The notes under the pieces: generated by a model
What the model saw: the letters and a program-made list of their open reading frames with translations, nothing else
Told to the model about the DNA's origin: nothing
Databases searched by the model: none
Made by a program: the position numbers and the translations under genes
In this document: positions 1 to 13,919 of the stretch, in pieces
Position numbering within the stretch: the first letter of the stretch is position 1
Layout: each line of letters starts with the position of its first letter
Source: Dipetalonema caudispina
Lineage: Eukaryota > Nematoda > Chromadorea > Rhabditida > Onchocercidae
NCBI GenBank assembly: GCA_013365325.1
Contig: JABVXV010000267.1
Span: 24,191 to 88,190 of the forward strand
DNA length: 64,000 nt
Direction: 5' to 3'

Positions 1-75
1 AACAACAACTACTACTACTACTACTGCTACTATTACTACTACTACTACTACGACTACTACTATTATCATTATCGC
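1..75. repeat. ACT/ACA-type trinucleotide repeat
   Basis: Imperfect triplet repeat of AAC, ACT and ATT units at the left edge of the window. It carries no gene-like reading frame. It lies about 370 bp upstream of the proposed ptb-1 start codon. Confidence 0.85.
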
Positions 76-444
76 CATTTCTGTTATGTTTGATATATCA
101 TTCTTCTTCAAGTTGTGATATTTCTACTACATTCCATTAAATTTAATGTTGTACTATTTTTATTTTACCCAAGATCATCTGAATCAAATCTTTTCGATTT
201 GAATAATTTAATGAAAATATTTTGAAATTTTTAATTCAATAGCTAAGGTAATAGGACGAAGTATATTTTCGTTTGCTATATTGCTTCGTCTTCCTCTTCC
301 TCTTCCAATTCTTTTCCCCTATAATTATTACTATTACCCTATAAGAATTAAACTATTCACATTTTTTGTTACCTTTTTTGGCAAAAAAGTAGAAGCACAA
401 GTACGAAAACCGAAAGAAGCTAACATTAACTTCGCTTAGTGGAA
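76..444 (+). promoter_or_regulatory. Upstream region of ptb-1 (putative promoter/5' UTR)
   Basis: AT-rich sequence without a gene, immediately 5' of the proposed first coding exon. A TTAG at 436-439 lies six bases before the ATG at 445 and could be a cis- or trans-splice acceptor, as is common in nematodes. No TATA box or other clear core-promoter motif was identified. The promoter role is inferred from position only. Confidence 0.35.
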
Positions 445-453
445 ATGTCAAAG
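445..453 (+). CDS. ptb-1: ptb-1 exon 1 (start codon, 9 nt)
   Basis: ATG TCA AAG followed by a GTGAGAT donor gives M-S-K and ends in phase 0. The next exon opens in phase 0 with RGSNDLF. The joined SKRGSNDLF resembles the TKRGSDELF of vertebrate PTB, so the lysine is supplied as expected. This is the only argument for such a short exon 3.5 kb upstream; RNA evidence would settle it. Confidence 0.55.
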
Positions 454-1369
454 GTGAGATAATTATTTTTTTTTTTTTTTTTGAATTTTGCTACTGAAAA
501 AGAAGATATATCATATATGCATTCACTAAAAAAAAAAAAAAAAAAACCTTTAAAAGAAGTATCGAAGTATAATTCATCCTATTATCAAACGTATTCGTGA
601 GAATACACGTCTATAATATATGATTTACGTACTTCTTACTAATCTTCTCTCTCTCTCTCTTTCTCTTTCTCTTTCTTAAAAGTCAATAAGTTGGGATGAC
701 AAGGCTGTAATGTATTCAAAAGTTTGTTTGAAAATGAGAAAATCAGTGTTGGGTCGGGTGGAAATTCGCAAAATTTATTGAATTGTCGTAGTGATGCAAC
801 GTGTTATTTTATTTACAGATCTAATTCATTCTATCATATTACCTTATCATTTACTTACGTACGCTTGTTTCTTATTTTCAGCAGTAAAAATATAATTGTT
901 CAATATACGTCAACTTCTTAATTTTATTTTTTTTCTTTCTTTTCACTTTCAATAAAATTTCCTGCAAAATGAAAAGATGAAATTAAAATTAGATCAAAAT
1001 CTATTTACTATTTAATTTTTTTTTTTTTTTTTTTTTTTTCCTTCCTATAAAAAATTTCAATTTAAATTGCATATTTCCTTCATAAAAAATAAAAAAAAAA
1101 AAAAAAAAAAAAGGCATCGATTTTTGCGAAACCTTTTCGGTCTATTGCTTGCATAGTTTCAATAATTCGGGAAAGAAAAAAAAACTGTAAAATTTTTGAT
1201 TATAAATTTGAAAATTAAATCAAATTACATAAACGACTGAAGAAAAAAAAAAAACGATTGATTAATTTGTATGATTTTACCAGTTAATATTTATTTATTG
1301 AAAATTATTCCATTTTTCATTCCTTTTCTTTTTCTTTTTTTTTTCGATTTATTTTCAAGTTTTTCTTTT

Positions 1370-1454
<85 letters not shown>

Positions 1455-1835
1455 AGTATGGAATTGATTTAAAAGAAAAATTTTTGATGAGAAATTTTGC
1501 TAATTTTTTTCATAATTTTATATTTTAAAGATATATTTTTTCATAATGCTATTTATACTATTTTGCATTCTAATTTGAACATTTCGAAATACTCCAATTT
1601 ATCTGATAATAAATTCATACATTTCGATTATTCCATTTTTAATTCCCGCTATTGGATATAATTCTCATTGAATGTTTGATGAATTTCTTTTAGGCCCTAT
1701 CAATTTATTTCGTTTCATGCTAGTTTGCATTACATTTGAGAGCATTTTCATTATTTGTATGCTACATTCACCTTCTCTTCTCAATTCTTCCTACTAATAA
1801 TTATTTTACTGGCATGAAAATTTGCTTTTTCTTAA

Positions 1836-1873
<38 letters not shown>

Positions 1874-1915
1874 ATAACTCTCCTTCTTCATCAGTTTGCT
1901 TGAAAGATTTTCCTT

Positions 1916-1951
<36 letters not shown>

Positions 1952-4900
1952 AAAAGACTTTCAAGTGACATGTAAATATCATTTCAATGGAATGATTTGT
2001 TAGAATGGATCTATTTTGTTTCCAGAATTTTCCAGAAGTATTAAACGAAAGATTATTTTTCATGTCACAGCTATTATTCCTTTTAAAAATTGGACAAAAA
2101 TTAAATTGAAATTATGAAAGAGTATAATTTAATTCGTAGCAAATTTTTTGTATTTTATTGATAAAAATTTCGAATGAACAAATTTACTGTTAATTATCGA
2201 TACAAAAATTATTACTTTGATTTTACACTGTTATCATCATTCATCTGATTATTAACAATGCTATCTTTGCTATCACCATTATTATTATTATCACTATTAT
2301 TGATTTAATCATTATTATCATAATCGTATTTTATAATCACAAATCGTATATGCATAATCATATCACAATTTTCTTTATAATCATAAATTTTGTTAAAGTA
2401 AATCTTTATTGGGACAATTTCATTGAATTGTATAATTCAGTTAGCATTTAATACTTTTCCAGTTGTATATTTGGAAGAAACATTTTTAAATTTTATTAAA
2501 AATATTTTAGCAAAATATTTTTAATAAAATTTAAACTACTAGAAGTACTCTTTTCACGTTGCTCTTTACACGTATTGCAAAAGAAGCGTATGAGACGTCG
2601 GATTATTTTTAATCTGTATGATGATCGGAAAATACTTCTTTTAATATGATAATTTTATTGATGAAATTTAAAGAAAAAAAGTGAAAATTTAATTTTCTCA
2701 ACAATGTGAAATACATGGATTACATGAGCATAAATGTTGCTAACCTATGACCTGTTTGTTAACTTCATTATAACAATGATGATCATTACTCATTTTGTTA
2801 ATATTTTTGATTGTTGATTGTGAAATAGAAATGATTTCGACCTAAATATAAACAATTATTCATTTACCATTTGCGAAATTAATTCATTTAATTGTTTTTT
2901 TTTCTCTCTCTCTCTCTCTCTCTTTCGGGGTTTTTTCTTTTTTTTTTCCCGCTCTCACTGTAGAATATTAATGATATTTGGGAGTAAAGACGAAACGGGG
3001 AAATGATTCATTTGCATGAATGATATGAATGAATGAACTATCAATGATTAACTTGCAAATTTACGGGATATTTTGGTTCAAAATAGCACAGATGTCGGGA
3101 TTAAATTCGAGCTTTTTAAGGTTTTCATTTTTCCCAATTCCCTCACTTTATCATTTCATTCTTCACCGATAATCTTTTCTTTTTTTTGTTCCATCCTAAA
3201 TTTATTTTCTTTATACTTCTCGTTTTCCTATATTAACTACATTAATTCTTCTATTTTAATTTGATTGTTTGCAAAAAAAAGAAAAAATTAAAAAGAAATC
3301 TTATTAGCAATTACCAAATGATATGTCAGCGAAGTTGCATTGTCAAATTTTAGCATTCTGTAACGAATTTAGCAAAAGAGAAATATGAAGAAGATAAATT
3401 TTGAAATGAAAATTTTATTTTCATATTTTAAATTATCGAAAATTTCTTGCACCTGTGAGATAATACAAGTGAGAATAAATTTTGCTAATAAAACCTAATA
3501 AAGTAAATTGAAATTTGTAAAGATAAATTCATCAATTCATTAAATCTATAGCTCCTTAATGCTCTTTTTTTTTTGTCAAAAATTAACATCGGAAAAATAA
3601 TTTTTAAAAACCCGTTAATTGATCGAATATGTTACTTAACTTTTCGTTCTGTTAATTGAAAAATTTTATGACTTTTTTTTTTTTTTCGTAGTGTTAATTT
3701 ACAAAAAAATAAAAAAAGTAAAAAGACTCCATTTCTTCTCCCGAGAATTTCTGTCTAATGCTAAGAGTAAAATAAATGAATGAAGCGATCTGCGGTTGTT
3801 CAAACAAATGAAATTGGTTTAGGTTTTGTTAGCGTAGCATAAAGCTTTTTAGTTAGTTTACTCAATCGATTTTGCTCAAATAGTATGTTTTGTTGAATTG
3901 ATACAACAATAATAATAAAAAAAAAAAAATTTTTTTTTTTTTTTTTTTTTTTAGCGTGGATCCAATGATTTATTTACGTCTTTATCGGGAACTATAAGTG
4001 GTGGAAATTTATTAGCTACAAATTTACATGGTATTACATTGGATAGTGAAGCTAAGAAGGTATGTTTAATTTTTACAGTAATTATTAGGAAGAAAATGGT
4101 ATATGAAATTTTTCTTTGCAATAATATTTATCAATTGTTGATAGCAAAAAAAATTAAAATAGTTAAATGAATGAAAATTTTGCAAAAATATATATTATTA
4201 GAATGGAAATGTTTTGATGATTTTACAATATTAATTTAATAATAAATGAAATGAATTGAGAAATTATTTTAGGCTAAATTAGATCGTTCAGTGAATTTAT
4301 TAGCAACAGCTGGTGGAATGGTTTTACCATCCACACAACAGCAACTTCTTTCTGCTGTTGCATTTGGTAATAGTGCACAATTTTTGCAAAATTCTTCAAC
4401 TCTTCTTAATCATGCATTTACTACTACTAACAGTATGTTTTTATATGCATATAATCATTCTTATGATTAGAAATTTGGAAAAAAAAAAAAAAAAAGAAAA
4501 AATCATTTGTTATTATTATTATAATTATTCTTTTTTTTTTTGAAAATATTTTTTTAAAAATTTATTTATTATTATTTTTTTTTATTGTTTTGTAATATTT
4601 TTTTTTTAATAGCAGTATGTTTTATATATTTATCATTGTTATGATTAGAAATCTGGGCAAAAAAAAAAGGAAAATTCATTATTACTATTATCACTCTTTT
4701 TTTTTTGGAAATTTATTTTTTTAAAAATTTATTTATTATTTTTTTTTATTGTTTTATAATTTTTTTCAGTAGTAGTATGTTTTATATATATCATTCTTAT
4801 GATTAGAAATTTGAAAAAAAAAAAGAAAAAATCATTTGTTATTACTATTATTATTCTTTTTTTTTTGAAAATTTATTTTTTTAAAAATTTATTTATTATT

Positions 4901-7230
4901 ATTTTTTTTCATTGTTTCATTATTTTTTTTTTAAAAAAAATTCTTTCGTAAAAGTTTAGCTAAAATATATCTTTTAAATATTGAACAATACAATAAATAT
5001 TATACAACGAATTTGTAATGATAAAATTACATTATAAAAGTTAGTAAATAATAATTATAATAAATTACTACTATCAGATATTCCTGCTTCAATGGCTGCA
5101 ACAACATCAACTGGTACAGGTAATGGTGGACAACATATCTCACGTGTGGTACATTTACGAAATATACCATCCGATATGACCGATTTAGAACTGGTTCATT
5201 TTTGTATGCCTTATGGAAAACTTGTCAATTACTTATTACTTAAAGGAAGGAATCAGGTATATATGTTCATTGAATCATTTCAAATTAGTCTATTTCTCAT
5301 TAATTTCAATTCACCGATACTGATGATGAATTATGATTTCAGTCATTATTTGTCATTATTTCAGTTATTTGCAATTTTTTGAAATTTTGCTTCCTAGTGA
5401 TATTCATTTCGATCATGAATCCAATTCTTACCTAATTTCTTTTAGGCATTTGTGGAATACGAAGATGAACGAAGTGCACAAACTTTGGTAACTGTTAATA
5501 TAGCATGCCCGGTAGCTATCCGTGATAGGTATCAAATAATTCATACCGTTTTTCCTAATGCTTATTTATTCAAGAACGTTCATCTTAAACAATTTTCAAA
5601 TTTTCGAACTACTAAAATTCTAAATTTTGAAAAAAAAAAACAGTTCATTATACCACAAATAGCAATAATTCGATAATAAGTTAAATTTTTGTCAGTGAAA
5701 AAATTCAAAATCGAATTAATTTACTTACAGAAAATCCATTTGTGAAATTTTTTGAATGAAATTTTGAAATTTCTTCAAAATTTGTCGTTCAAATCAAAAT
5801 TTAGCAAATAAATTATCATCAATTCCAGGACAATATTTTGTCAATTTTCAACTCATCAGGAATTAAAAACGAATCGTCGTCCTCGAACTGGTAGCAATGG
5901 CTCTAATCTTATCATCGATCAGGATGATAATGAGGTTTGCCTATTCTTATTCATAAAATTCTACAAATTGTTTGCAATTAACAGTTAGAATTATATGTGG
6001 CTAAGGTTTAAATTTCATGAGTAATTAGTTCAACTTAATTTTTGCCCATTTATTCAATCAAGCAATGTTAACTATACTTATTTTTCCCAGGAAACTCCAT
6101 TTTCTAGTTTATTATATGTTTATTATTTTAGCTTTAAGATGATTAACTCTTTTGTAAGGAATGGAATAAAAATAATTAAAATAAATCTGAACTTCTTGGT
6201 TTATAAAATTTTGTTACGCTTTATTTAATTTAAATCCAAAAAATTTCATTCAATGAAGATTTGCTATTCACAGATATTCTTCCCGAGTTACTCTTCTATT
6301 CTCGCATATCCTTTCCGCGATAAACAGTATAACAGTGATTGTTATTTCTCCTGAATAATGATATCTATTTGAGTTATAACGATTATGATGCATTAGGCAA
6401 GAACATAGTGATCTAATCAATGATAGCTTATTACTGCTGAAAATTCTTAAAATCAATGAAATTTTTGGTGATATTTAATGGAATTTTTTGTAACTAATTA
6501 TGACACTTTCAAAATTTAATTGAAAAATGTGGAAATGTTTTGTTGCAAAATACTACTGGAAATACTCTACATTATAAGGATTATATTGCAATATGAATAA
6601 TTTGATTTATTGTTTAAACAACTAATCTAAGCGTTGAAATTTCAACAATCTCAGCACTACTGCTTATCCTATGCTTCCTTTATTTTAACGCCATTTTCCA
6701 CCTTTTTATTCAAATTTATTACTCTTTAAACTTGTTGGACTTGGCGTTTTTCTTACATATATATATGTATTGCTTTAAACTTAAGCAATATATTCTCATC
6801 GTCTACATTCAATTTTGAAATGATTTTTCTTCTTTTCTTTTCCTTTTCTTTAAAAAAAAAAAAAAAAAAAAAATTGTCAACTTTTTCCTGAATAACTATA
6901 CTTTAGCAGTAATTCATCCATCTTTTCCTTCCTTCCTCATATAGGCCTTTTTCCTATGAACCTTTCTCGGTAATTGGATAGGATGATTGAGAAGTGTATC
7001 TGTCTGTGTATTATGTATCCTCTTCAAAGTAATTCAACTTTTTCAACCTTTTTTTTTTTTTTTTTTTTTTTTTTTTCGGAGAGATACATCAATGTTACCA
7101 TCATACATATCGTTTCTTTTTTTTTTTCTATTTGTCATTTTGCATCATTCAATTTTCATGCATTATATTATAGCTATAGATTATTCACATTTTTTTTTTT
7201 TCTTTATTCCCTCCCTGTTTCATTAAAATG

Positions 7231-7267
<37 letters not shown>

Positions 7268-8493
7268 AAACAAAAATGAACAACGAAAGCAAAAAAGTTA
7301 AAATGATTTCATTCATTTTTATTACAAATATTCTTGCTACATTTATTTCAATACTTTTTTAGCAACATTTATTTTATATTTTAACAATTAAATTATAATA
7401 ATTTTTAATGACGATAATACAATCAAAATCGTAAATAACTAAATTATAAAATAGCTAATATATTCCGATTTTAACCAACAGTAGTAATTTGAAAATATGC
7501 TGTAATATTTTGGAATTTGTAATTGTATGATAACAACGACATTATTGTACATTTCTGGAAAATTAATACTAGGTATTAAATGCATATTCGGATTAGTGTA
7601 AATTACACAATTATAATGACAGTATTGATATGAACTTGAATTGACTCTTTTTTAATTTTAATTTTCTTAAAATTGGCGGATTTTCAACATTAAACGTAAG
7701 CTACTAACAAACCCACACATTAAACATCTTTTATCAAAATATCATATTTTAGCTTTTCTTTTTCATTTCCATAAAGTTAAATTAGCACTAATCTGATTAA
7801 ATTTACTGTTTCAAAAGTTCATCATCAAATCGTATTGCTTATCATTCTGTTCCATTTATTCACAACAATGGAATATCAATAACACATTATTTAAGTACAT
7901 ATATACAAACGCTGATATTGAATAGCTTAAAATTATAGTATTAAAAAGTTTTCCCATAAATATTCAGCAAAATTTTTGCAAAAACTCTCTCAACGATCAT
8001 AAATGATAGTTTATTTTAGTTTATATTAAAGTTGAATAAACTATTACGAGAGAGAGAGAGAGAAAGAGAAAAAAAAAAAAAAAAAAAAAACGGAGGTAGA
8101 AATAATACCTTTTCTTTTTTTTTTCTCTCTCTCTCTTTCTCTTTCTTTCTCTCTCAGAACTGTAAATTCATTGTTGTTTGATGCAGCTGCTCACAAAATA
8201 ATTTTTAGCATTTGCAATGATTATTTCTCGATTATCATTTATGGAATCGAAAATGAAATAAAAGAAAACGAAGAAGGGGTTAGAATGGGAAGAGTTAAAG
8301 TAAACTTTTGCTTTCATTTTTCTTTCCATTTGCAGTTTTATTAGTTTTTTTTTTTTTTTTTTTCGAATCATCAAGTCTTTTTTTTTTCGTTTCTTTTTCC
8401 TTTCCAAATATACAATTCAAATCTTGGATGACAATGATCATCATCATCATCATAATCATCACCATTGTCACCATTATCATCACCATTGTCACC

Positions 8494-8525
<32 letters not shown>

Positions 8526-10952
8526 TGTCATCATTTTATGTTCATTTTTGTAGTTTGGTTGAATGGAAGATTGTCATCAAAGACTTATTTAACAGATAAC
8601 TTTTAGTAATTAGCCATACCGATACATTCCGATATCAGACATTTAATCTTTTTTTTTTTTTTCTTTTTTTGCAATTTAAAAATTGAGCAAACATTTTATT
8701 TGCTCATATCAATTTTCAGCTTCACTGAATTTCACTTATCTGCACCGATTCGTAGCTTTTTATATTACATCAAGTTAATTTCCCTTTTCTACTCTGTCCT
8801 TTTCATCTGTATCGATGAATTTACTTTTTTCGAAATGCCTTTATGGAATAATAGGCTTGGTAGTGTTTATGTATGATCGAAATAAACTTATAGTTTTAAA
8901 TTCGAAATTTTGAATAAAGTTTGATTCGTTCTGTTGAATATTTTGTTCTTATAGATGTTTATTTTTAACGTAAAATATATTTTAAAATAATTTTATTTTG
9001 AGATAATGTAACATCGAAATTGCATGTCAAATTTATCGTGCATAAATAAGTTCTATCGTGACAAATAGAACAAATATTTATCAAATGCGTATATTGTTCA
9101 GATTGAAAATTTTTTCTTTTACTTTAAATTTGTTTCAATGATGCAAAATTTCTCAGAACATTTTGATAGGTTAATATTGTAGGAAAATGAAACCGTTAAG
9201 TTAGAGCCTAACTTATCTAGAAGGCTTAATTTATCACATGAAAGAGATGTTGTGTTCATGTAATTATTAAACATTCACAAATCTCATTTGATAAACTTTT
9301 CTCATTAATTTCATGCATTATTCTCTAATAAAATTTCGAAAATGCTTCAAGCATTTTTGAAATTAAAATAGAAATTAATAATTAAAAGTTTTTTTTTTTT
9401 TGTCCAGTTTGTTCATTTCTTATTTGAAAAGAAAATTTTAAAATGACTATTTTTGTTTCTGTTGAAAAATTCTTCTCTTTTTTTTTTCCATCAAACACCA
9501 AATTCGTACAAAAATACGGAACAGAAACAAGATTGAAATAATTATTTTAATTCGATCTTTTATTGAAACATTCCTTTAAAAAAAAAAAAAAAAAAAAATA
9601 GAATTCATCCTTATCAACGAAAATGTTTGAAAGAAAAAAGTTTTATTTAAAATCTCTCTTAGCAATCATTATTATTTCAACTATTATTTCCTGTTTTTTT
9701 TTTTTTTTTTTTTTTTAGCTATGACGAGAGTTTCGTTTACTTATCAGCAAATTTTCAGAAATATAATCTTTTAAATTTCCAAAAACATTCCAATGTCTGT
9801 CAATTCCTGAAATATTGTAGATTATAATTTATGCTGTAGGGTCATTTTTCCTGAAATTACAGTTTTGAACAATATTTACTTCTTGGTTATTAAAAATCCA
9901 CGACTAAATTCTTTTCTTTTTTTTTTAATTTTTACGAGAAATTCATTTCCGTTCATTAAAGCATTCATTATAAAAAAGCTGAAATGGGCTGAATAAAACT
10001 TGAAATTTGCTAGAATAAATTAATTTATATATATATAGAATTATATCATTAATGTAATATTATGACACCATCATCTTTCTATAATATCACTAATTGAATT
10101 TTCTTTCTTAAAATGTACGCGTAAGTTGTTGACATTACGTGTAACGTAAGTTATTATTGACATTACGTACATAAGAAGTATAGTGACATTTTCTCCTAAA
10201 ATTTATACACTTTGTGACATTTAGAAATTGACTTTTTTCATGCAATACTTTTCAAGTAACATTTAATATTGCACATTATAATGTTAACTTATCGATGTTA
10301 TCTCATACGATAACTTTAATATTAATTTATATTTCAGAAACAAAAAAAAAAATTGAAAAAAAAGTGCAAATTAATTTGAATTTGAACTAATAATTTTTAA
10401 TTGGAAAATTCTGGAACATTTTATTTACTTAAAAAATTCGTTAAATAAATTAGTTCTAATACTGTTTGTAGCGAAAAATTCACGTGAAACAAACGTGATA
10501 TTGCCTAAGATATATGTTATTGAGCCTAAATTTAGCATTGTTTTTTCTTTTTTCTTTTTTTATTTTTCAAATTTTATTTAGGGATTTGGAATGGGAAAAG
10601 CTGTTTTTTTTTTTTTTTTTTTTTTTGTTTTCAAATGTGCTTAACGATATTTTACGATATTATTTGTTGGCTGATATTGCTAAAGCTATGCATGCGTTTC
10701 AAATGGTACTTGTTGAAAAGCGGTACAGACTTCGAAGAAAAAAAAAATTGTGCAAATTATAAATTGATTCATTTCGCTCTGCTACAGCACTCCAATATTT
10801 CAATGAAAAAGTTGGTTATTTGATGGATGAGAGCTTACCGCAGCTTTCAGCAATTGTCACCACTTTCAGTTGGAATCATTATTTATCACATTAGGCATAT
10901 TTCTTATTTAATTAATCCAATAGTTATGTATATATTTCTTATTGCTTATTAA

Positions 10953-11033
<81 letters not shown>

Positions 11034-13428
11034 TATTATTATTATTATTATTTTTACTGTTATCATTATTTTTATTATTATTATCGTTATCATTATTATT
11101 ACTGATTTATTTCTTTTTTTTTTTTTTCTTTCTTTCTCTCTCTTTCTAATGATCGTTTCATCGAAATTATCAACAAATGACGCCGTCGACAGTAACGATA
11201 ACATTTTTCATTAATGTTGAAGCAAGATGGAACACGGAAGAGGCGCAAACGGCGATGAATAATAAGCATACTTGAAATGAGGAGAAGGTGAAAAAAAAAA
11301 AAAAAAAAAGAAAAAAAAAAGAGATACTATGAATTTATAGAACAATTCTTGTAATTATCGATGGAATCAGTTCATCTGGTCAAATCGTGAAACTAATTCC
11401 ATTGGAATTCGAAAAGTTTTGAGAATGAAAAGATGAATTGGTGTAACAAAGTAGAGTAATCTCGATTACTGAACAAATATTCCATGCCTGATAACAATTT
11501 TATTTATTTATTTATTTTTTCATTATCTTTATCATTCGTCGTACTAATAGTATTTTGTGAATAGAACTGTGGAATGTTGTAGTTTAATTTTGTTTTTTTT
11601 TTTTTTTTTTTTCTCACATAAATTTAGACATAATTTTATTAAATTTTTATATGCCTATGAAGAGAATGAAAATTTACATGAAATATTCAATGTAAGATTT
11701 CTTTTTTTGACATAATATTATTTGATTACAAGAAATTTAATTAATTCATCTAAATTAATTGCAATGAAAATGATCCTAAACAAAAGAGAAAAAAAAAAAA
11801 TGGAAAATACCGAAATGTTGAAATAATTTCTTATTCATTACGAAATATCATCATCATTGGCTAACTAATTCTAGCTTAGGCTATCTTTCATTTATTTACA
11901 TTAACAATCATTAAATACATTCATTTCTCCCCACCACTTCCCCCCCTATTTACCAATCTAGAAAGCTATTTTGATGTTTGTCCCCCCCCCCCCCCCTTAC
12001 TTCTTATATCCTGAATGAGACTGATCAACAATGCAATTAACTAACTCTCGAAATGTGTCTCGTTGATAATTACATCTGAAATTAAAGATAATTACAGGTG
12101 AGTTATTTAGGACAAAATGAAATATTTGAAGTTTTACAAAAAAAAAAAAAAAAAAAATATAATGTCTTATTTTTTTTTTTTTTTTTTTTTTTTATAATAT
12201 TAAAATTTGTTTTAATTTTAATATATTTGATAGATAAATTCTTGAATTTTCTTTTTTTTTTTTTCTCAATAACTTATCATTTTTCCAAATCATATTTATC
12301 GGTAAAATAGATATATTATGAAATTTTTTCCTTTTTTTTTTCTTTTTCTTTTTGTTATATTTTCTTATGGAAGAAGAAATATAAGAACTGGTCGTATTTT
12401 TTTTCTTTTTTTTTTTTTCCAACCTATTCGTTGTATTGTGACTTCAACAATGTTCGAAAAAGGTGAACGAAATATTTTGTTTAATGTTTAAAATCGTTTA
12501 TCATTCATTTCAATGGTTATTTTGAAGTGGAAAAGATACATGGGGGAGATGGTAGGGGAGGAGGAAATGGCGGGCTGATATGTAGGTGAAAAAGAGGTTG
12601 AAAAGGGTAAAAAGGAATTGAATGATGTTGAAAATTGGTGATATATTGGAGACATATAGAAATTTCAACTCTTTTCTGTTGTTGTATGTTGAAGTATTCG
12701 TTCGTTCTTTCGTTCATTCGTTCGTTCGTTCGTTCGTTCGTTCGTTCGTTCGGTCATTCGTTCGTTCGGTCGTTCGTTCGTTCGTTCGTTCGTTGCAAAT
12801 GCATTCCTACCTTTTTACCTATCTATGAAGGTTGGATGAATGAATGAGTGAATGAATGAATGAATGAATGAATGAATGAATGAATGAATGAATGAATGGA
12901 ATCGAAAGAATGATGACTCATATGGGGAGGAGAAATAAATGATAGAAAATGGGATGAAATAACTAACAAACAACAGGATGTTATTGGATAGTAATCGATT
13001 ATCATCATCGATACAACAATATCGTTGAAAAATTAATTTTTATTTAATTTTTATTCTTTATCTTTTATCAAATATTTTAGGGAAAAATTTAAAGTATATT
13101 AGCGTAGAAGAAAATTTCGATAAAATATATAATTGCAATAGTTAAAAAAAATAAAAACATTTGATTGAATGATTAGAGGAAGAAGAAGAAGAAGAAGAAG
13201 TTAGCTTTAGTTTGTTAGAAATCGATCGGATGACAATCATTTTGATTGTAAATGAAAAGATGAAATTTTTACCACTCTTTATGTACCCCAATTGACTGTC
13301 ACCATCACCATCATCACTACTAATCATCACAATCATCATCATCATCATCATCATCTTTCTCACTCATAATTTCTATAAACCGATCCTTTCCGTGATCACT
13401 CTGTTATGTACATGTATATATGTGTGTA

Positions 13429-13466
<38 letters not shown>

Positions 13467-13883
13467 TGTATTTTGTATCTAAACGGTTGCTTATTATTTT
13501 GTCACCTATTACTTACTTATTTGCTTAATTATCAGCAATAATTTCATTATTTTCAGAAACAAAAAAATTCATAAGAAATTATCAATTTCGAAAGAATACT
13601 ATCATTTATCACATATATTATCGATAAAATAAAATGAAACAAACATGAATTTGTAATATGTAAAATTAATTTGTGTGGATTTTATTTTTTTTTTTGGTTA
13701 ACAAAAAAAATAAAAAAAAGAGAAAAGAAAAAAAAGAAAGGCGAAACAAATTTCTTTTCTATTCTTTTTTTTTTTCTCCTCTTTCAAATTTTCGAAATTC
13801 AATTTAACCTGATTGATTAGAAAGAAATTGTGGAAGTGTGTGTTTGTGTGTGTGTGTGTGTGTGGGTGTGTGTGTGTGTGTGT

Positions 13884-13919
<36 letters not shown>

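Larger units (their letters stand above)
454..3954 (+). other. ptb-1 intron 1 (no gene seen)
   Basis: A 3.5 kb stretch without a supportable gene. It holds many A/T homopolymers, the longest being T82 at 1372-1453, and CT tracts near 648-676, 1836-1871 and 2905-2923. It also holds a perfect AT-only hairpin at 2485-2535. It ends with an A-run/T-run and TTTTAG acceptor at 3953-3954. Confidence 0.6.
5935..12695 (+). other. ptb-1 intron 6, first part (no gene seen)
   Basis: About 6.8 kb of AT-rich intron with frequent poly-T and poly-A runs. It includes a CAT repeat at 8432-8535, a long TTA repeat at 10949-11103 and a rare C15 run at 11982-11996. Open frames here follow homopolymers and microsatellites and show no family resemblance on either strand. 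Confidence 0.6.

Noticed and set aside
1271..1528. 85-aa + strand frame across the T82 run
   Set aside because: Almost entirely poly-Phe from a homopolymer; no coding signal outside it.
12622..12847. Frames with repeated Val-Arg-Ser-Phe
   Set aside because: Produced by the TTCG microsatellite, not a repeat protein.
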